A DNA stretch of 7,579 nt from Burkholderiales bacterium (GTDB lineage Bacteria > Pseudomonadota > Gammaproteobacteria > Burkholderiales > Burkholderiaceae): contig CANBUA010000236.1 in the NCBI GenBank assembly GCA_947372535.1, positions 1 to 7,579 on the forward strand, written 5' to 3'. The first letter of the stretch is position 1; each line of letters opens with the position of its first letter. The notes under the pieces were generated by a model, which worked only from the letters and a program-made list of their open reading frames with translations, was not told the origin of the DNA and searched no databases. This document shows positions 1-6,495 of the stretch, piece by piece. The position numbers were made by a program, and so were the translations under genes.

Positions 1-1388
1 TGAGCCACCCGACCACGTCGATCCGGGGCAACCTGTTCGGCATGATCGGCATGACCGTGGCCGTGCTGACCACCGTGGGCCTGATCCACGGCAAGGTGGT
101 CGATCTGCAAGCCGCGGGTCTGCACGTCGATTTCACCGAGGGCCTGGGCTATGTGCTGGCGGCCTTGGTGGTCGGTGGCGGCGCGGGCGCCATCATGGCC
201 AAGCGCGTCGAGATGACCAAGATGCCCGAGCTGGTCGCCTTCATGCACAGCATGATCGGCTTGGCCGCCGTGTTCATCGCGGTGGCCGTGGTGGCCGAGC
301 CCTGGGCCCTGCTGCAAGAGGTCAAGTATGGCGAGCTGATTCCTGTGGGCAACCGGCTGGAGCTCTTCCTGGGTGCGGCCATCGGTGCCATCACCTTCTC
401 GGGCTCGGTCATCGCTTTCGGCAAACTGAGCGGCAAGTACAAGTTCCGCCTGTTCCAGGGCGCGCCGGTGTCCTTCAAGGGCCAACACATGCTCAACCTG
501 GCCCTCGGCCTGGCCACGCTGGGCCTGGGCGGTGTGTTCATGGCCACGCAAAGCATGGAAGCCTTCTTCGGCATGCTGGCCTTGAGCTTCCTGCTGGGCG
601 TGCTGATCATCATCCCCATCGGCGGTGCCGACATGCCGGTGGTGGTGTCCATGCTCAACAGCTACTCGGGCTGGGCCGCAGCGGGCATCGGCTTTTCGCT
701 GAACAACGCCATGCTGATCGTGGCCGGCTCTTTGGTGGGCTCATCGGGCGCGATCCTGAGCTACATCATGTGCAAGGCCATGAACCGGTCCTTCTTCAAT
801 GTGATCCTGGGCGGCTTCGGCGGCGAGGCCGGCACCGCTGCCGCGCCCGGCTCGCAAGCACAAAAGCCCGTCAAGAGCGGGTCGGCCGATGACGCCGCCT
901 TCGTGCTGGGCAATGCCGAAACCGTGATCATCGTGCCCGGCTACGGCCTGGCCGTGGCCCGCGCTCAGCATGCCGTCAAGGAACTGGCCGCCAAGTTGAC
1001 CGAGAAGGGCGTGACCGTGAAATACGCGATCCACCCGGTGGCTGGCCGGATGCCTGGCCACATGAACGTGCTGCTGGCCGAGGCCGAAGTGCCTTACGAC
1101 CAAGTCTTCGAGATGGAAGACATCAACGGCGAGTTCGGCCAAGCCGACGTGGCGATCATCCTGGGTGCCAACGACGTGGTCAACCCCGCCGCGCACGTCA
1201 AGGGCAGCGCCATCTACGGCATGCCCATCCTGGAGGCCTATAAGGCCAAGACGGTGATCGTGAACAAGCGCTCCATGGCCTCGGGCTATGCCGGCCTGGA
1301 CAACGAGTTGTTCTACATGGACAAGACCATGATGGTCTTCGGCGATGCCAAGAAGGTCGTCGAGGACATGGTCAAGGCCATCGAGTGA
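1..1388 (+). CDS. pntB: NAD(P) transhydrogenase subunit beta, 5'-truncated by window edge
   Basis: This is the beta subunit of the proton-translocating NAD(P) transhydrogenase, an inner-membrane enzyme that uses the proton gradient to drive hydride transfer from NADH to NADP+ and so supplies NADPH. The frame is open from base 3, so the true start lies outside; by comparison with E. coli PntB some 20-30 N-terminal residues are missing. Counting from the Met codon at base 42, residues 1-260 are the multi-helix membrane domain (dII), with the SIGGADMPVVVSMLNSYSGW-type signature near 194-211 and a His at 69 in MHSMIGLAAV matching the proton-channel His91 of E. coli. A polar linker (about 261-285) leads to the NADP-binding domain (dIII): GYGLAVARAQ near 300, HPVAGRMPGHMNVLLAEA near 331, GANDVVNPAA near 375 and KRSMASGYAG near 409. 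The partner pntA is expected just upstream, outside the window. Identification is from recalled E. coli sequence and is secure. Confidence 0.97.
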   Translation, partial: SHPTTSIRGNLFGMIGMTVAVLTTVGLIHGKVVDLQAAGLHVDFTEGLGYVLAALVVGGGAGAIMAKRVEMTKMPELVAFMHSMIGLAAVFIAVAVVAEPWALLQEVKYGELIPVGNRLELFLGAAIGAITFSGSVIAFGKLSGKYKFRLFQGAPVSFKGQHMLNLALGLATLGLGGVFMATQSMEAFFGMLALSFLLGVLIIIPIGGADMPVVVSMLNSYSGWAAAGIGFSLNNAMLIVAGSLVGSSGAILSYIMCKAMNRSFFNVILGGFGGEAGTAAAPGSQAQKPVKSGSADDAAFVLGNAETVIIVPGYGLAVARAQHAVKELAAKLTEKGVTVKYAIHPVAGRMPGHMNVLLAEAEVPYDQVFEMEDINGEFGQADVAIILGANDVVNPAAHVKGSAIYGMPILEAYKAKTVIVNKRSMASGYAGLDNELFYMDKTMMVFGDAKKVVEDMVKAIE

Positions 1389-1406
1389 CATCGCTGACCT
1401 CATGAA

Positions 1407-1438
1407 AAAGCCGGGCACTGCGCCCGGCTTTCTTTTTG
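1407..1438. terminator. Bidirectional intrinsic terminator between pntB and the convergent GMC gene
   Basis: A perfect 10-bp stem, AAAGCCGGGC (1407-1416) pairing with GCCCGGCTTT (1422-1431), encloses the loop ACTGC and is followed by TCTTTTT. Five A residues precede the stem on the + strand, so the minus strand also reads stem then T-run. The hairpin starts 18 bases after the pntB stop and lies beyond the stop of the convergent gene ending at 1472, so it can serve both. Confidence 0.92.
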
Positions 1439-1471
1439 GTCCGCTTGAGGTGCGGCACAGGCAGAACGAGC

Positions 1472-3124
1472 TCAGCCGAAATCGCGCTGCAGGATCTGCT
1501 CGATGTTGCGCTCGGCCAGGGAGGCCACGGTGAGCGCCGGGTTGGCCACCAGCGCGCCGGGGATCAACGAGCCGTCCATCACATAGAGCTTGTCGTAGCC
1601 TGCCACGCGACCATACAGGTCGGTGGCCCTGCCCAGTGGGATGCCACCCACGGGGTGGTAGGTGCTGGTGTCGGCGAAGGCCTTGCCGCTGAACACGTCG
1701 TCGCGGTAGTGCGTGCCGGCGGCCTTGTTGATGCGGTCGAACACGTATTTGGCGCTCTTGACGGCCGGCGCATTGCGGCCGTTCCAGCCCAGCACCGCAC
1801 GGTCGGCCGCGGCGTCATAACGGAAGCTGCCCGTTTCACGGTTGCGCGTCATCACGATGCTCATGTTGGCGAAGGACTCCAGGCCCGCCAGGGGCAGCGG
1901 CACGGCCATGGTGTACATGGGCTGGTTGTCCTGGTCACGCGAGTAAAAGCCGGTGGCCGGCACCATGGATTGTTTGCCGCCCGTGGGCTGCCAGACGGGG
2001 TTGCCGATCACGGTGAAGATGTCGCTGTTGGCGCTCCAGCTCGTGCCCACGGCCGCGTTCAGCTCGGGCAGCGTGCCCGTGTCGCGGGCACGCACCAGCA
2101 TGTCGGTCGTGCCCATGCTGCCGCCGGCCAGGAACAAATGCTCGCAGCCAATCGTGTAGCGCCGCAGCACATGGCCGGCCACGTCGATCTCCTGAACCGT
2201 GACAAGGTAGGTGCCGTCTGAATCGCGCTCGATCTTCTTGACCCCATGCATCGATCGGATGGTGACCAGGCCGGTGCCCACCGCATCGGCGATGTAGTTT
2301 TTGTCCAGGCTCTTCTTGCCATGGTTGTTGCCAAAGCCACCTTCGAAGCCCAGCGCCGACTTGGGCACCTTGCCGGCTTCTTCCTGCTCCATGTAGGCAA
2401 AGTCGTAGCCCGACTCCTTGAGGTCGCTGGTCAAGCCGATCTTGGCGATGTTGCTGCGCATCACGCGCGCATAGCGGTGGTAGGGGCTGGATTCGAAGTA
2501 GGCCGGGCGGATGGTGCTCGCGCCCAGCTTGCCCTTGGCGCGAGGCACGATGCGGTTGAGGAAGTCATCCACATCGAAGCCCTGGGGCATGAGGTCGGAC
2601 AAGACCTCGCGCTGGGGCGTGATCAGCATGGCCATGTTGACCAGCGAGCCGCCACCCACGCCGCGCCCGCAGTAGACGTCCATGCCTTCGTGGCGCAGCA
2701 CGTCCAGGATGCCGGCCGCGTAAGGCACCTTGATGTTCAAGGGGATGTGAAAGAGGCTGGAGAGCACGGCCGTCAGCTTGGTGTTGAACCACATGGCACG
2801 GTCGTCCAGGCTGAACACAGAGCAGAAGACTTTGCCATCCTTGGCGGGCGTGTTCCAAAGCCGGCCCATCTCCAGCATGGTCACGGGGATGCCTTGCTCG
2901 GCCAGGCGCAAGGCCGTCACGGCGCCACCGTAGCCTGTGCCCACGACCAGTGCCTTGACGCGCTCGACCTGGCCAGCGGCCTGCGAGGACTCAGCCACGG
3001 CGGCGGTCAAGCCACCTGCCGCCATCGTGCGCCCCAGGATGCCGCCCGCGCTCACGGTGCTCAGGCCAAGGCCGGATGCGGCGCTCAGAACTTGTTGGCC
3101 AAACAGGCGGCGGGCGATGTCCAT
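1472..3124 (-). CDS. GMC oxidoreductase, cholesterol-oxidase-like, probable Tat export
   Basis: A 550-residue FAD-dependent alcohol oxidase that aligns along nearly its whole length with recalled Streptomyces class I cholesterol oxidase (3-beta-hydroxysterol oxidase). Seen: the FAD Rossmann motif GTGYGG at 62-67 with LEMGRLW at 84-90; the flavin-loop motif GRGVGGGSLVN at 153-163; PKSAL at 254-258; GNNHGKKSLDK at 265-275; LVRARDTGTLP at 343-353; the catalytic YHPVGG with His490 (Streptomyces His447); and ANPALTVASLAERN with Asn528 (Asn485). The isomerisation base Glu361 is not conserved (Met406 or a neighbouring Ala aligns). The N-terminus ARRLFGQ followed by a mildly hydrophobic stretch to about residue 45 looks like a twin-arginine signal. 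The ATG at 3124 is chosen because AAGGAG lies 5 bases upstream; an ATG at 3199 would add 25 residues that do not fit a signal peptide. It lies downstream of the AraC-type gene on the same strand. The substrate is inferred: sterol, steroid or another secondary alcohol. Confidence 0.9.
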   Translation of the reverse strand: MDIARRLFGQQVLSAASGLGLSTVSAGGILGRTMAAGGLTAAVAESSQAAGQVERVKALVVGTGYGGAVTALRLAEQGIPVTMLEMGRLWNTPAKDGKVFCSVFSLDDRAMWFNTKLTAVLSSLFHIPLNIKVPYAAGILDVLRHEGMDVYCGRGVGGGSLVNMAMLITPQREVLSDLMPQGFDVDDFLNRIVPRAKGKLGASTIRPAYFESSPYHRYARVMRSNIAKIGLTSDLKESGYDFAYMEQEEAGKVPKSALGFEGGFGNNHGKKSLDKNYIADAVGTGLVTIRSMHGVKKIERDSDGTYLVTVQEIDVAGHVLRRYTIGCEHLFLAGGSMGTTDMLVRARDTGTLPELNAAVGTSWSANSDIFTVIGNPVWQPTGGKQSMVPATGFYSRDQDNQPMYTMAVPLPLAGLESFANMSIVMTRNRETGSFRYDAAADRAVLGWNGRNAPAVKSAKYVFDRINKAAGTHYRDDVFSGKAFADTSTYHPVGGIPLGRATDLYGRVAGYDKLYVMDGSLIPGALVANPALTVASLAERNIEQILQRDFG

Positions 3125-3129
3125 GGGTA

Positions 3130-3135
3130 CTCCTT
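3130..3135 (-). promoter_or_regulatory. Ribosome binding site deciding the GMC oxidase start
   Basis: AAGGAG on the minus strand, 5 bases before the ATG at 3124. It supports that start over the in-frame ATG at 3199 and places the RR motif at residues 5-6, as expected for a Tat signal. Confidence 0.85.
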
Positions 3136-3174
3136 GATGTGCAAGCCGCCATGCTGATGGGCTGGTCAAGCGGT

Positions 3175-3203
3175 GGCAATGGCCGCAGCGGCCAGGCATT
3201 GCC
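3175..3203. repeat. Inverted repeat / hairpin between the AraC-type gene and the GMC oxidase gene
   Basis: GGCAATG (3175-3181) is the exact complement of CATTGCC (3197-3203). The sequence between holds a further GGCCGC/GCGGCC inverted pair (3181-3186 and 3188-3193). Together they could form a long GC-rich hairpin in the 88-bp gap between two co-directed genes. No T-run follows on either strand, so it is not a standard intrinsic terminator. It could be a regulator site, an attenuation or processing structure, or chance in GC-rich DNA. Confidence 0.5.
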
Positions 3204-3212
3204 CGTGTGTGC

Positions 3213-4226
3213 TCAGGCTTTCCCTAGGCTGGCGCCGCCGCGCCAATCCGATGGCGTCATGCCGGACCAGCGCCGAAACGCCCGGTGAAAACTGTGCACC
3301 GACGAGAACCCGACCGATTCGGCGATCTGCTTGAGCGGCTGCTTGCCTTCGGACAACAGGCGCTCGGCCATGAGGCGCTGGCAGGCCTGGAGCAACTCGG
3401 CATGCGAGGTCTCCAGCAGGCCCAACTGACGACGAAAGCTGCGCTCACTCATGTTGAAGTGCGTGGCCGTGTCGCACAGCGAGGGCAAGCGGGGGAACTC
3501 GCTCAGCAGCCATTGGCGTACCAGCTCGGCCATGTCCGAGCCCGCTTTTCTGGCTGCGAGCAGGGATTCGGCCCGTGTGCGCGCCGACACATAGGCGACC
3601 GGGTCATGGCCCGGCATGGGCCGATCCAACAAGTCGGCGTTGAAGTTGATGGCGCACTCGCGCTGCCCGAAACGCAGCGGCGGTCCGAAGGCGGCGGCAT
3701 AGCGGCGCGCCAGTGCCTCGGGCGGCTGATGAGGCAGGTCAATGCACTGGATGTCGGTGTTGTCCGCACCAGCAAACCGTAGCATCTGCAAGGCGCTGGT
3801 GGCGATCTGGTCGGTCCGGAAGTGGCCGCTCAGCCCGCCTTGAACGGCAGGGATCACCACCAGCTTGGCCCAGGGATGCGTCTCCACCAGTTCGACCTCC
3901 GAGCGCTCCAGCACCAGCGCGGCAAAGCGGCTGACATCTTGGAGCAATTGGCGCAGCGTGGGCGTGAAGATCGCCATGGGCGTGATGGCGCTGTACTTCA
4001 TCATCGCCAGGCTCTTGCCTGCCACCAGCCCGAAGGCCGGATCGCCCGTTTCCACCAACGCGGCCGCCATCATGCGGTCGAAGAGTTCAGCGGGCACCCA
4101 AGGGCCGTCTTCTTGCAGATCCCGATCGGCGTCCAGGCCGCATTGCTGGAGCACGCCACGGGATTCGAAGCCCTCGACTTCGAGCGTGTAAGCCAGGATC
4201 TTCAAGTTGACGGGGGAGATTCGCAT
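3213..4226 (-). CDS. AraC-family transcriptional regulator with arabinose-binding-like sensor domain
   Basis: A 337-residue cytoplasmic DNA-binding regulator. Residues about 20-205 match the N-terminal effector domain typical of OruR/ArgR-type AraC proteins (PF12625-like), with motifs such as VAGKSLAMMKYSAITP (68-83) and the FGPPLRFGQRECAINFNADLLDRPMP stretch (180-205). The C-terminal HTH domain has two helix-turn-helix units: near 249-268 (SLCDTATHFNMSERSFRRQL) and near 297-328 (PLKQIAESVGFSSVHSFHRA, then FRRWSGMTPSDWR), the latter carrying the family's GF-x-F/H-x-F-RRW-G-x-TPS-x-(W/Y)R pattern. The ATG at 4226 is chosen from family length and because conserved sequence starts there; no strong Shine-Dalgarno is visible upstream, and the 89-residue in-frame extension to 4493 looks non-coding and would overlap the divergent gene. 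It sits divergently from the two exported hydrolases and upstream of the oxidase on its own strand, so it is the obvious candidate regulator of both. The effector is unknown. Confidence 0.92.
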   Translation of the reverse strand: MRISPVNLKILAYTLEVEGFESRGVLQQCGLDADRDLQEDGPWVPAELFDRMMAAALVETGDPAFGLVAGKSLAMMKYSAITPMAIFTPTLRQLLQDVSRFAALVLERSEVELVETHPWAKLVVIPAVQGGLSGHFRTDQIATSALQMLRFAGADNTDIQCIDLPHQPPEALARRYAAAFGPPLRFGQRECAINFNADLLDRPMPGHDPVAYVSARTRAESLLAARKAGSDMAELVRQWLLSEFPRLPSLCDTATHFNMSERSFRRQLGLLETSHAELLQACQRLMAERLLSEGKQPLKQIAESVGFSSVHSFHRAFRRWSGMTPSDWRGGASLGKA

Positions 4227-4333
4227 GGCGGCAAAAAACAAGGGCTGGAAGGACCAAAGAGCGGGAGTCCCGAGTCTGCGGGTTTTCCTGAGCGGGCTCG
4301 CATCACGGCGGTCGGGGCTTTCCCTAGCGAGCG

Positions 4334-4345
4334 TGTCAAAAGACA
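4334..4345. promoter_or_regulatory. Inverted repeat TGTC-AAAA-GACA, candidate operator
   Basis: Perfect 4-bp arms around AAAA, about 80 bp before the hydrolase start and about 110 bp before the regulator start. It overlaps the TTGACA box read on the minus strand, so a bound protein could affect the regulator gene's promoter. The short arms make chance occurrence possible. Confidence 0.35.
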
Positions 4346-4359
4346 AAGAATGGCCGCTT

Positions 4360-4370
4360 GAGTCAATCCA
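4360..4370 (+). repeat. Direct repeat copy 1 (GAGTCAATCCA), candidate activator site
   Basis: Matches the copy at 4400-4410 at 10 of 11 positions, exactly 40 bp away. The shared AT-rich core TCAATCCA is uncommon in DNA of this base composition. Direct repeats upstream of a target gene are typical binding sites of AraC-family activators. Confidence 0.4.
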
Positions 4371-4399
4371 CGCCTCATCGCCGGGCCTTACGCTCGCAA

Positions 4400-4410
4400 G
4401 AATCAATCCA
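4400..4410 (+). repeat. Direct repeat copy 2 (GAATCAATCCA), candidate activator site
   Basis: Second copy, ending 13 bases before the ATG of the CocE-type hydrolase gene. A third related copy, CAGTCAATCCA, lies inside that gene at 4552-4562 and may be coincidental. Confidence 0.4.
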
Positions 4411-4423
4411 TTGGAATCGCCAC

Positions 4424-6478
4424 ATGACCACCTCCCACCCACGCGTGCGCGGCTTTGCGCTGGCGGCTTTGACCGCCGCACTCCTGGCCACACTCGCGCC
4501 CATGGCCTACGCGGCCGGCCCGAGCACCACCTTGGGCACGCGCGGCAGCGTCAGTCAATCCAATGCCGCCATCACGAGCAACGCCAACGCCGCGTGGCGC
4601 AACTACACCCGTGCGGCCGAGTACCCTGATTCGATCACGCTGCCGCTGCAGTTCATCACGACCCAATCAGGCCAGAAGCTGGCCGTGCTGGTCTCGGTGC
4701 CTGCGGATGCCAAGGGCAAGGCCGTGGCCGGCAGCTTCCCGGTGGTTCTGACGCAGACGGCTTATCGCGTGGATGTGGGCCAGTTGCTGGGCGGGATCGC
4801 CACCACCGGCAACACCCTGCTGGTCGGCGGCAAAGACGAGTTCATGATCCGGCGCGGCTACATCTCCGTGGCGGTGGACGTGCTGGGCTCGGGCATGTCC
4901 GATGGCAAGACCCAGTTGCTGGGCGAGGCCGAGCAGCAGGGCTACGGCGAGGCGGTCGAGTGGGTCACCAAGCAGCCCTGGTTCAACGGCAAGCTGGGCC
5001 TGGCCGGCACTTCTTATCTGGGCATCACCAGCCTGCTCACGGCGCAGCAGCAGCATCCGGCCGTCAAGGCGGTGTTCGTGCAGGTGCCCATGGGCGATTC
5101 CTACCGGGGCACGGTTGGCGTCGGCGGTTTGCTCAACGCCCAGTTCATGAGCCTGTGGCTGCCCCTGACCCAGGCCCTGAGCGTGCAGAACGCCAGCGCC
5201 ATCAAGAACAACCCGGCTTTCGCTGCACAGATCAAGGCTGCGAACCAGGACCACATCGCGGCCATCAACGACTGGTACCTGCCCACGGTGAACGATTCGC
5301 TGGCCGGCAAAACTGGCGTCTCCACCGACGATGGTGACTTCTGGGCCGTGCGCTCGCCCATCGAGCGTGCCGCCGAGATCCAGGTGCCCACCTTCATCGT
5401 CGGCAGCGCCAACGACATCTTCCAGCGTGACGAGCCTTTGCTGTACGAGCAGCTCAAGAACAAGGTGACCACCAAGCTGCTGATCGTGCCGGGCTCGCAC
5501 ATCCAGGCCGTGCTGAATGCCCAGCAGAACACGAACACCTCATCGGCCAAGGGTGCCCCCCCCAGCAAGGAGCTGATGCTGCAATGGTTCGACCAGTACC
5601 TGCGCGGCATGGACAGCGGCGCCTCCGCGCAGCCCAACGTCACGCAATACGTGCAAGGCCTGGGGACCCTGGGCGAACGCTACGCCAGCACCACGGACTG
5701 GCCACACCCGCAAGCCACAACCCAGCGCATGTACCTGCGCGGCGACATGAGCCTGTCCACCCAGGCACCCGCTGCACGCGAGGCCACGCACACCATCGCC
5801 GAGCCTGCCGCCGCCGCACTCACCTTTGGCATGGCCGACAGCGGCACCACGGTCAAGGCCAGCGTCAAGCTCAACGATGGCAGCGATTGCTCGTCCAGCT
5901 ATGTGCAGTGGTCACTGGGCATCGGCGGTCTGCTGCCCAAGGCCTGCTACACCAACAGCAACACGGTGGAGCGTGACCAGAAGGCGTTGGTCTACCAGAC
6001 CGCGGCACTCGCGGCGGACATGTACATCAACGGCCCCATCCAGGCCGACCTCTGGATCTCGGCGACCAACACCGAGGCGGCCGTGGCGGTGCGCGTCGAT
6101 GATGTCGATGCCTTGGGCGTGGCCACGCCGATCTCCACCGGCCTGCTGTCGGCCAGCTACCGCGCGGTGGACACCAGCCGCTCGCGCTACCTCAATGGCG
6201 AGATGATCCAGCCCTGGCATGCCTTCACCGAGGCGTCCAAACAGGCCGTGGTGCCTGGCCAGCCCATGCTGGTGCCCGTGGAAATTTTCCCCGCCGCCGC
6301 GGTGATCAAGAAGGGCCACAAGCTGCGCATTGCCATCAGCGCCAGCAACCAGGCCCAGGGCATCTGGCCCACGGCGCAACAGGCCAAGGCCAAGGGCAAT
6401 GTGAGCACGGTCTACAACGAACCAAGCTATCCATCGAGCGTGGTGCTGCCTTTGGTGCCCACCACCGCACTGAAGTGA
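4424..6478 (+). CDS. Exported CocE/NonD-type alpha/beta hydrolase (X-Pro dipeptidyl-peptidase S15-like)
   Basis: A 684-residue serine hydrolase with a clear Sec signal peptide: Arg at 7 and 9, a hydrophobic core at 11-25, and a probable cut after MAYA at residue 30. The mature protein therefore acts in the periplasm or outside. Family features: the nucleophile motif GTSYLG with Ser197; VPTFIVGSANDIFQRDEPLL with Asp331 as probable triad acid (aligned with the GGW-x-D-x-FQRGEP pattern of relatives); PGSH with His359; then LMLQWFDQYLRGMDSG (384-399), and a C-terminal jelly-roll-like domain from about 405 to the end (RMYLRG, MYINGPIQADLWISA, PGQPMLVPVEIFPAAAVIKKGHKLRIAISAS). Cys489 and Cys508 could form a disulfide. 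The ATG at 4424 is preferred because it places a proper signal at the N-terminus; a TTG at 4358 would add 22 polar residues. Relatives cleave esters or amides (cocaine esterase, acyl peptides); this substrate is unknown. It is first in a two-gene unit with the PETase-like gene. Confidence 0.9.
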   Translation: MTTSHPRVRGFALAALTAALLATLAPMAYAAGPSTTLGTRGSVSQSNAAITSNANAAWRNYTRAAEYPDSITLPLQFITTQSGQKLAVLVSVPADAKGKAVAGSFPVVLTQTAYRVDVGQLLGGIATTGNTLLVGGKDEFMIRRGYISVAVDVLGSGMSDGKTQLLGEAEQQGYGEAVEWVTKQPWFNGKLGLAGTSYLGITSLLTAQQQHPAVKAVFVQVPMGDSYRGTVGVGGLLNAQFMSLWLPLTQALSVQNASAIKNNPAFAAQIKAANQDHIAAINDWYLPTVNDSLAGKTGVSTDDGDFWAVRSPIERAAEIQVPTFIVGSANDIFQRDEPLLYEQLKNKVTTKLLIVPGSHIQAVLNAQQNTNTSSAKGAPPSKELMLQWFDQYLRGMDSGASAQPNVTQYVQGLGTLGERYASTTDWPHPQATTQRMYLRGDMSLSTQAPAAREATHTIAEPAAAALTFGMADSGTTVKASVKLNDGSDCSSSYVQWSLGIGGLLPKACYTNSNTVERDQKALVYQTAALAADMYINGPIQADLWISATNTEAAVAVRVDDVDALGVATPISTGLLSASYRAVDTSRSRYLNGEMIQPWHAFTEASKQAVVPGQPMLVPVEIFPAAAVIKKGHKLRIAISASNQAQGIWPTAQQAKAKGNVSTVYNEPSYPSSVVLPLVPTTALK

Positions 6479-6484
6479 CCTACC

Positions 6485-6490
6485 AAGGAC
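6485..6490 (+). promoter_or_regulatory. Ribosome binding site deciding the PETase-like start
   Basis: AAGGAC lies 5 bases before the ATG at 6496. It favours that ATG over the in-frame GTG at 6475, which overlaps the preceding stop codon (GTGA) but has no recognisable binding site of its own and would lengthen the signal peptide by seven residues. Confidence 0.75.
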
Positions 6491-6495
6491 ATCCC

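Larger units (their letters stand above)
4227..4423. promoter_or_regulatory. Divergent intergenic control region (AraC regulator / exported hydrolase operon)
   Basis: This 197-bp gap between divergent start codons must hold the promoters for both directions. It contains a TGTC-N4-GACA inverted repeat and two GARTCAATCCA direct repeats, listed separately. On the minus strand TTGACA (4339-4334) resembles a -35 box, but I see no convincing -10 at the right distance, and no clear sigma-70 promoter toward the hydrolases. That is consistent with activator-dependent transcription, which is inference. Confidence 0.7.

Noticed and set aside
1436..3157. Long + strand open frames (1436-2221 and 2246-3157) opposite the GMC oxidase gene
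   Set aside because: They are His/Gly/Ala/Arg-rich mirror translations of a well-supported gene with conserved motifs on the other strand, a common result of GC-rich codon use.
3125..3212. Sigma-70 promoter directly before the GMC oxidase (TTGACC at 3169-3164, minus strand)
   Set aside because: No acceptable -10 hexamer is present at 16-18 bp spacing, so it is not listed as a promoter.
3216..4327. 12-bp direct repeat GGCTTTCCCTAG at 3216-3227 and 4316-4327, flanking the regulator gene
   Set aside because: One or two chance 12-mer matches are expected in a window this size. One copy is coding sequence, and there are no other signs of a mobile element or insertion.
4358..4423. TTG start at 4358 for the CocE-type hydrolase
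   Set aside because: It would put 22 polar residues ahead of a normal Sec signal peptide; the ATG at 4424 starts right at the signal.
4227..4493. N-terminal extension of the AraC-type regulator by 89 residues to an ATG at 4493
   Set aside because: The extension resembles no part of the family, consists of low-quality Arg/Ser/Pro-rich sequence, and would overlap the coding start and signal peptide of the divergent hydrolase.
6475..6495. GTG start at 6475 overlapping the upstream stop (GTGA), suggesting translational coupling
   Set aside because: The ATG at 6496 has AAGGAC at 5-base spacing and gives a standard signal peptide. Coupling remains possible but is not needed.
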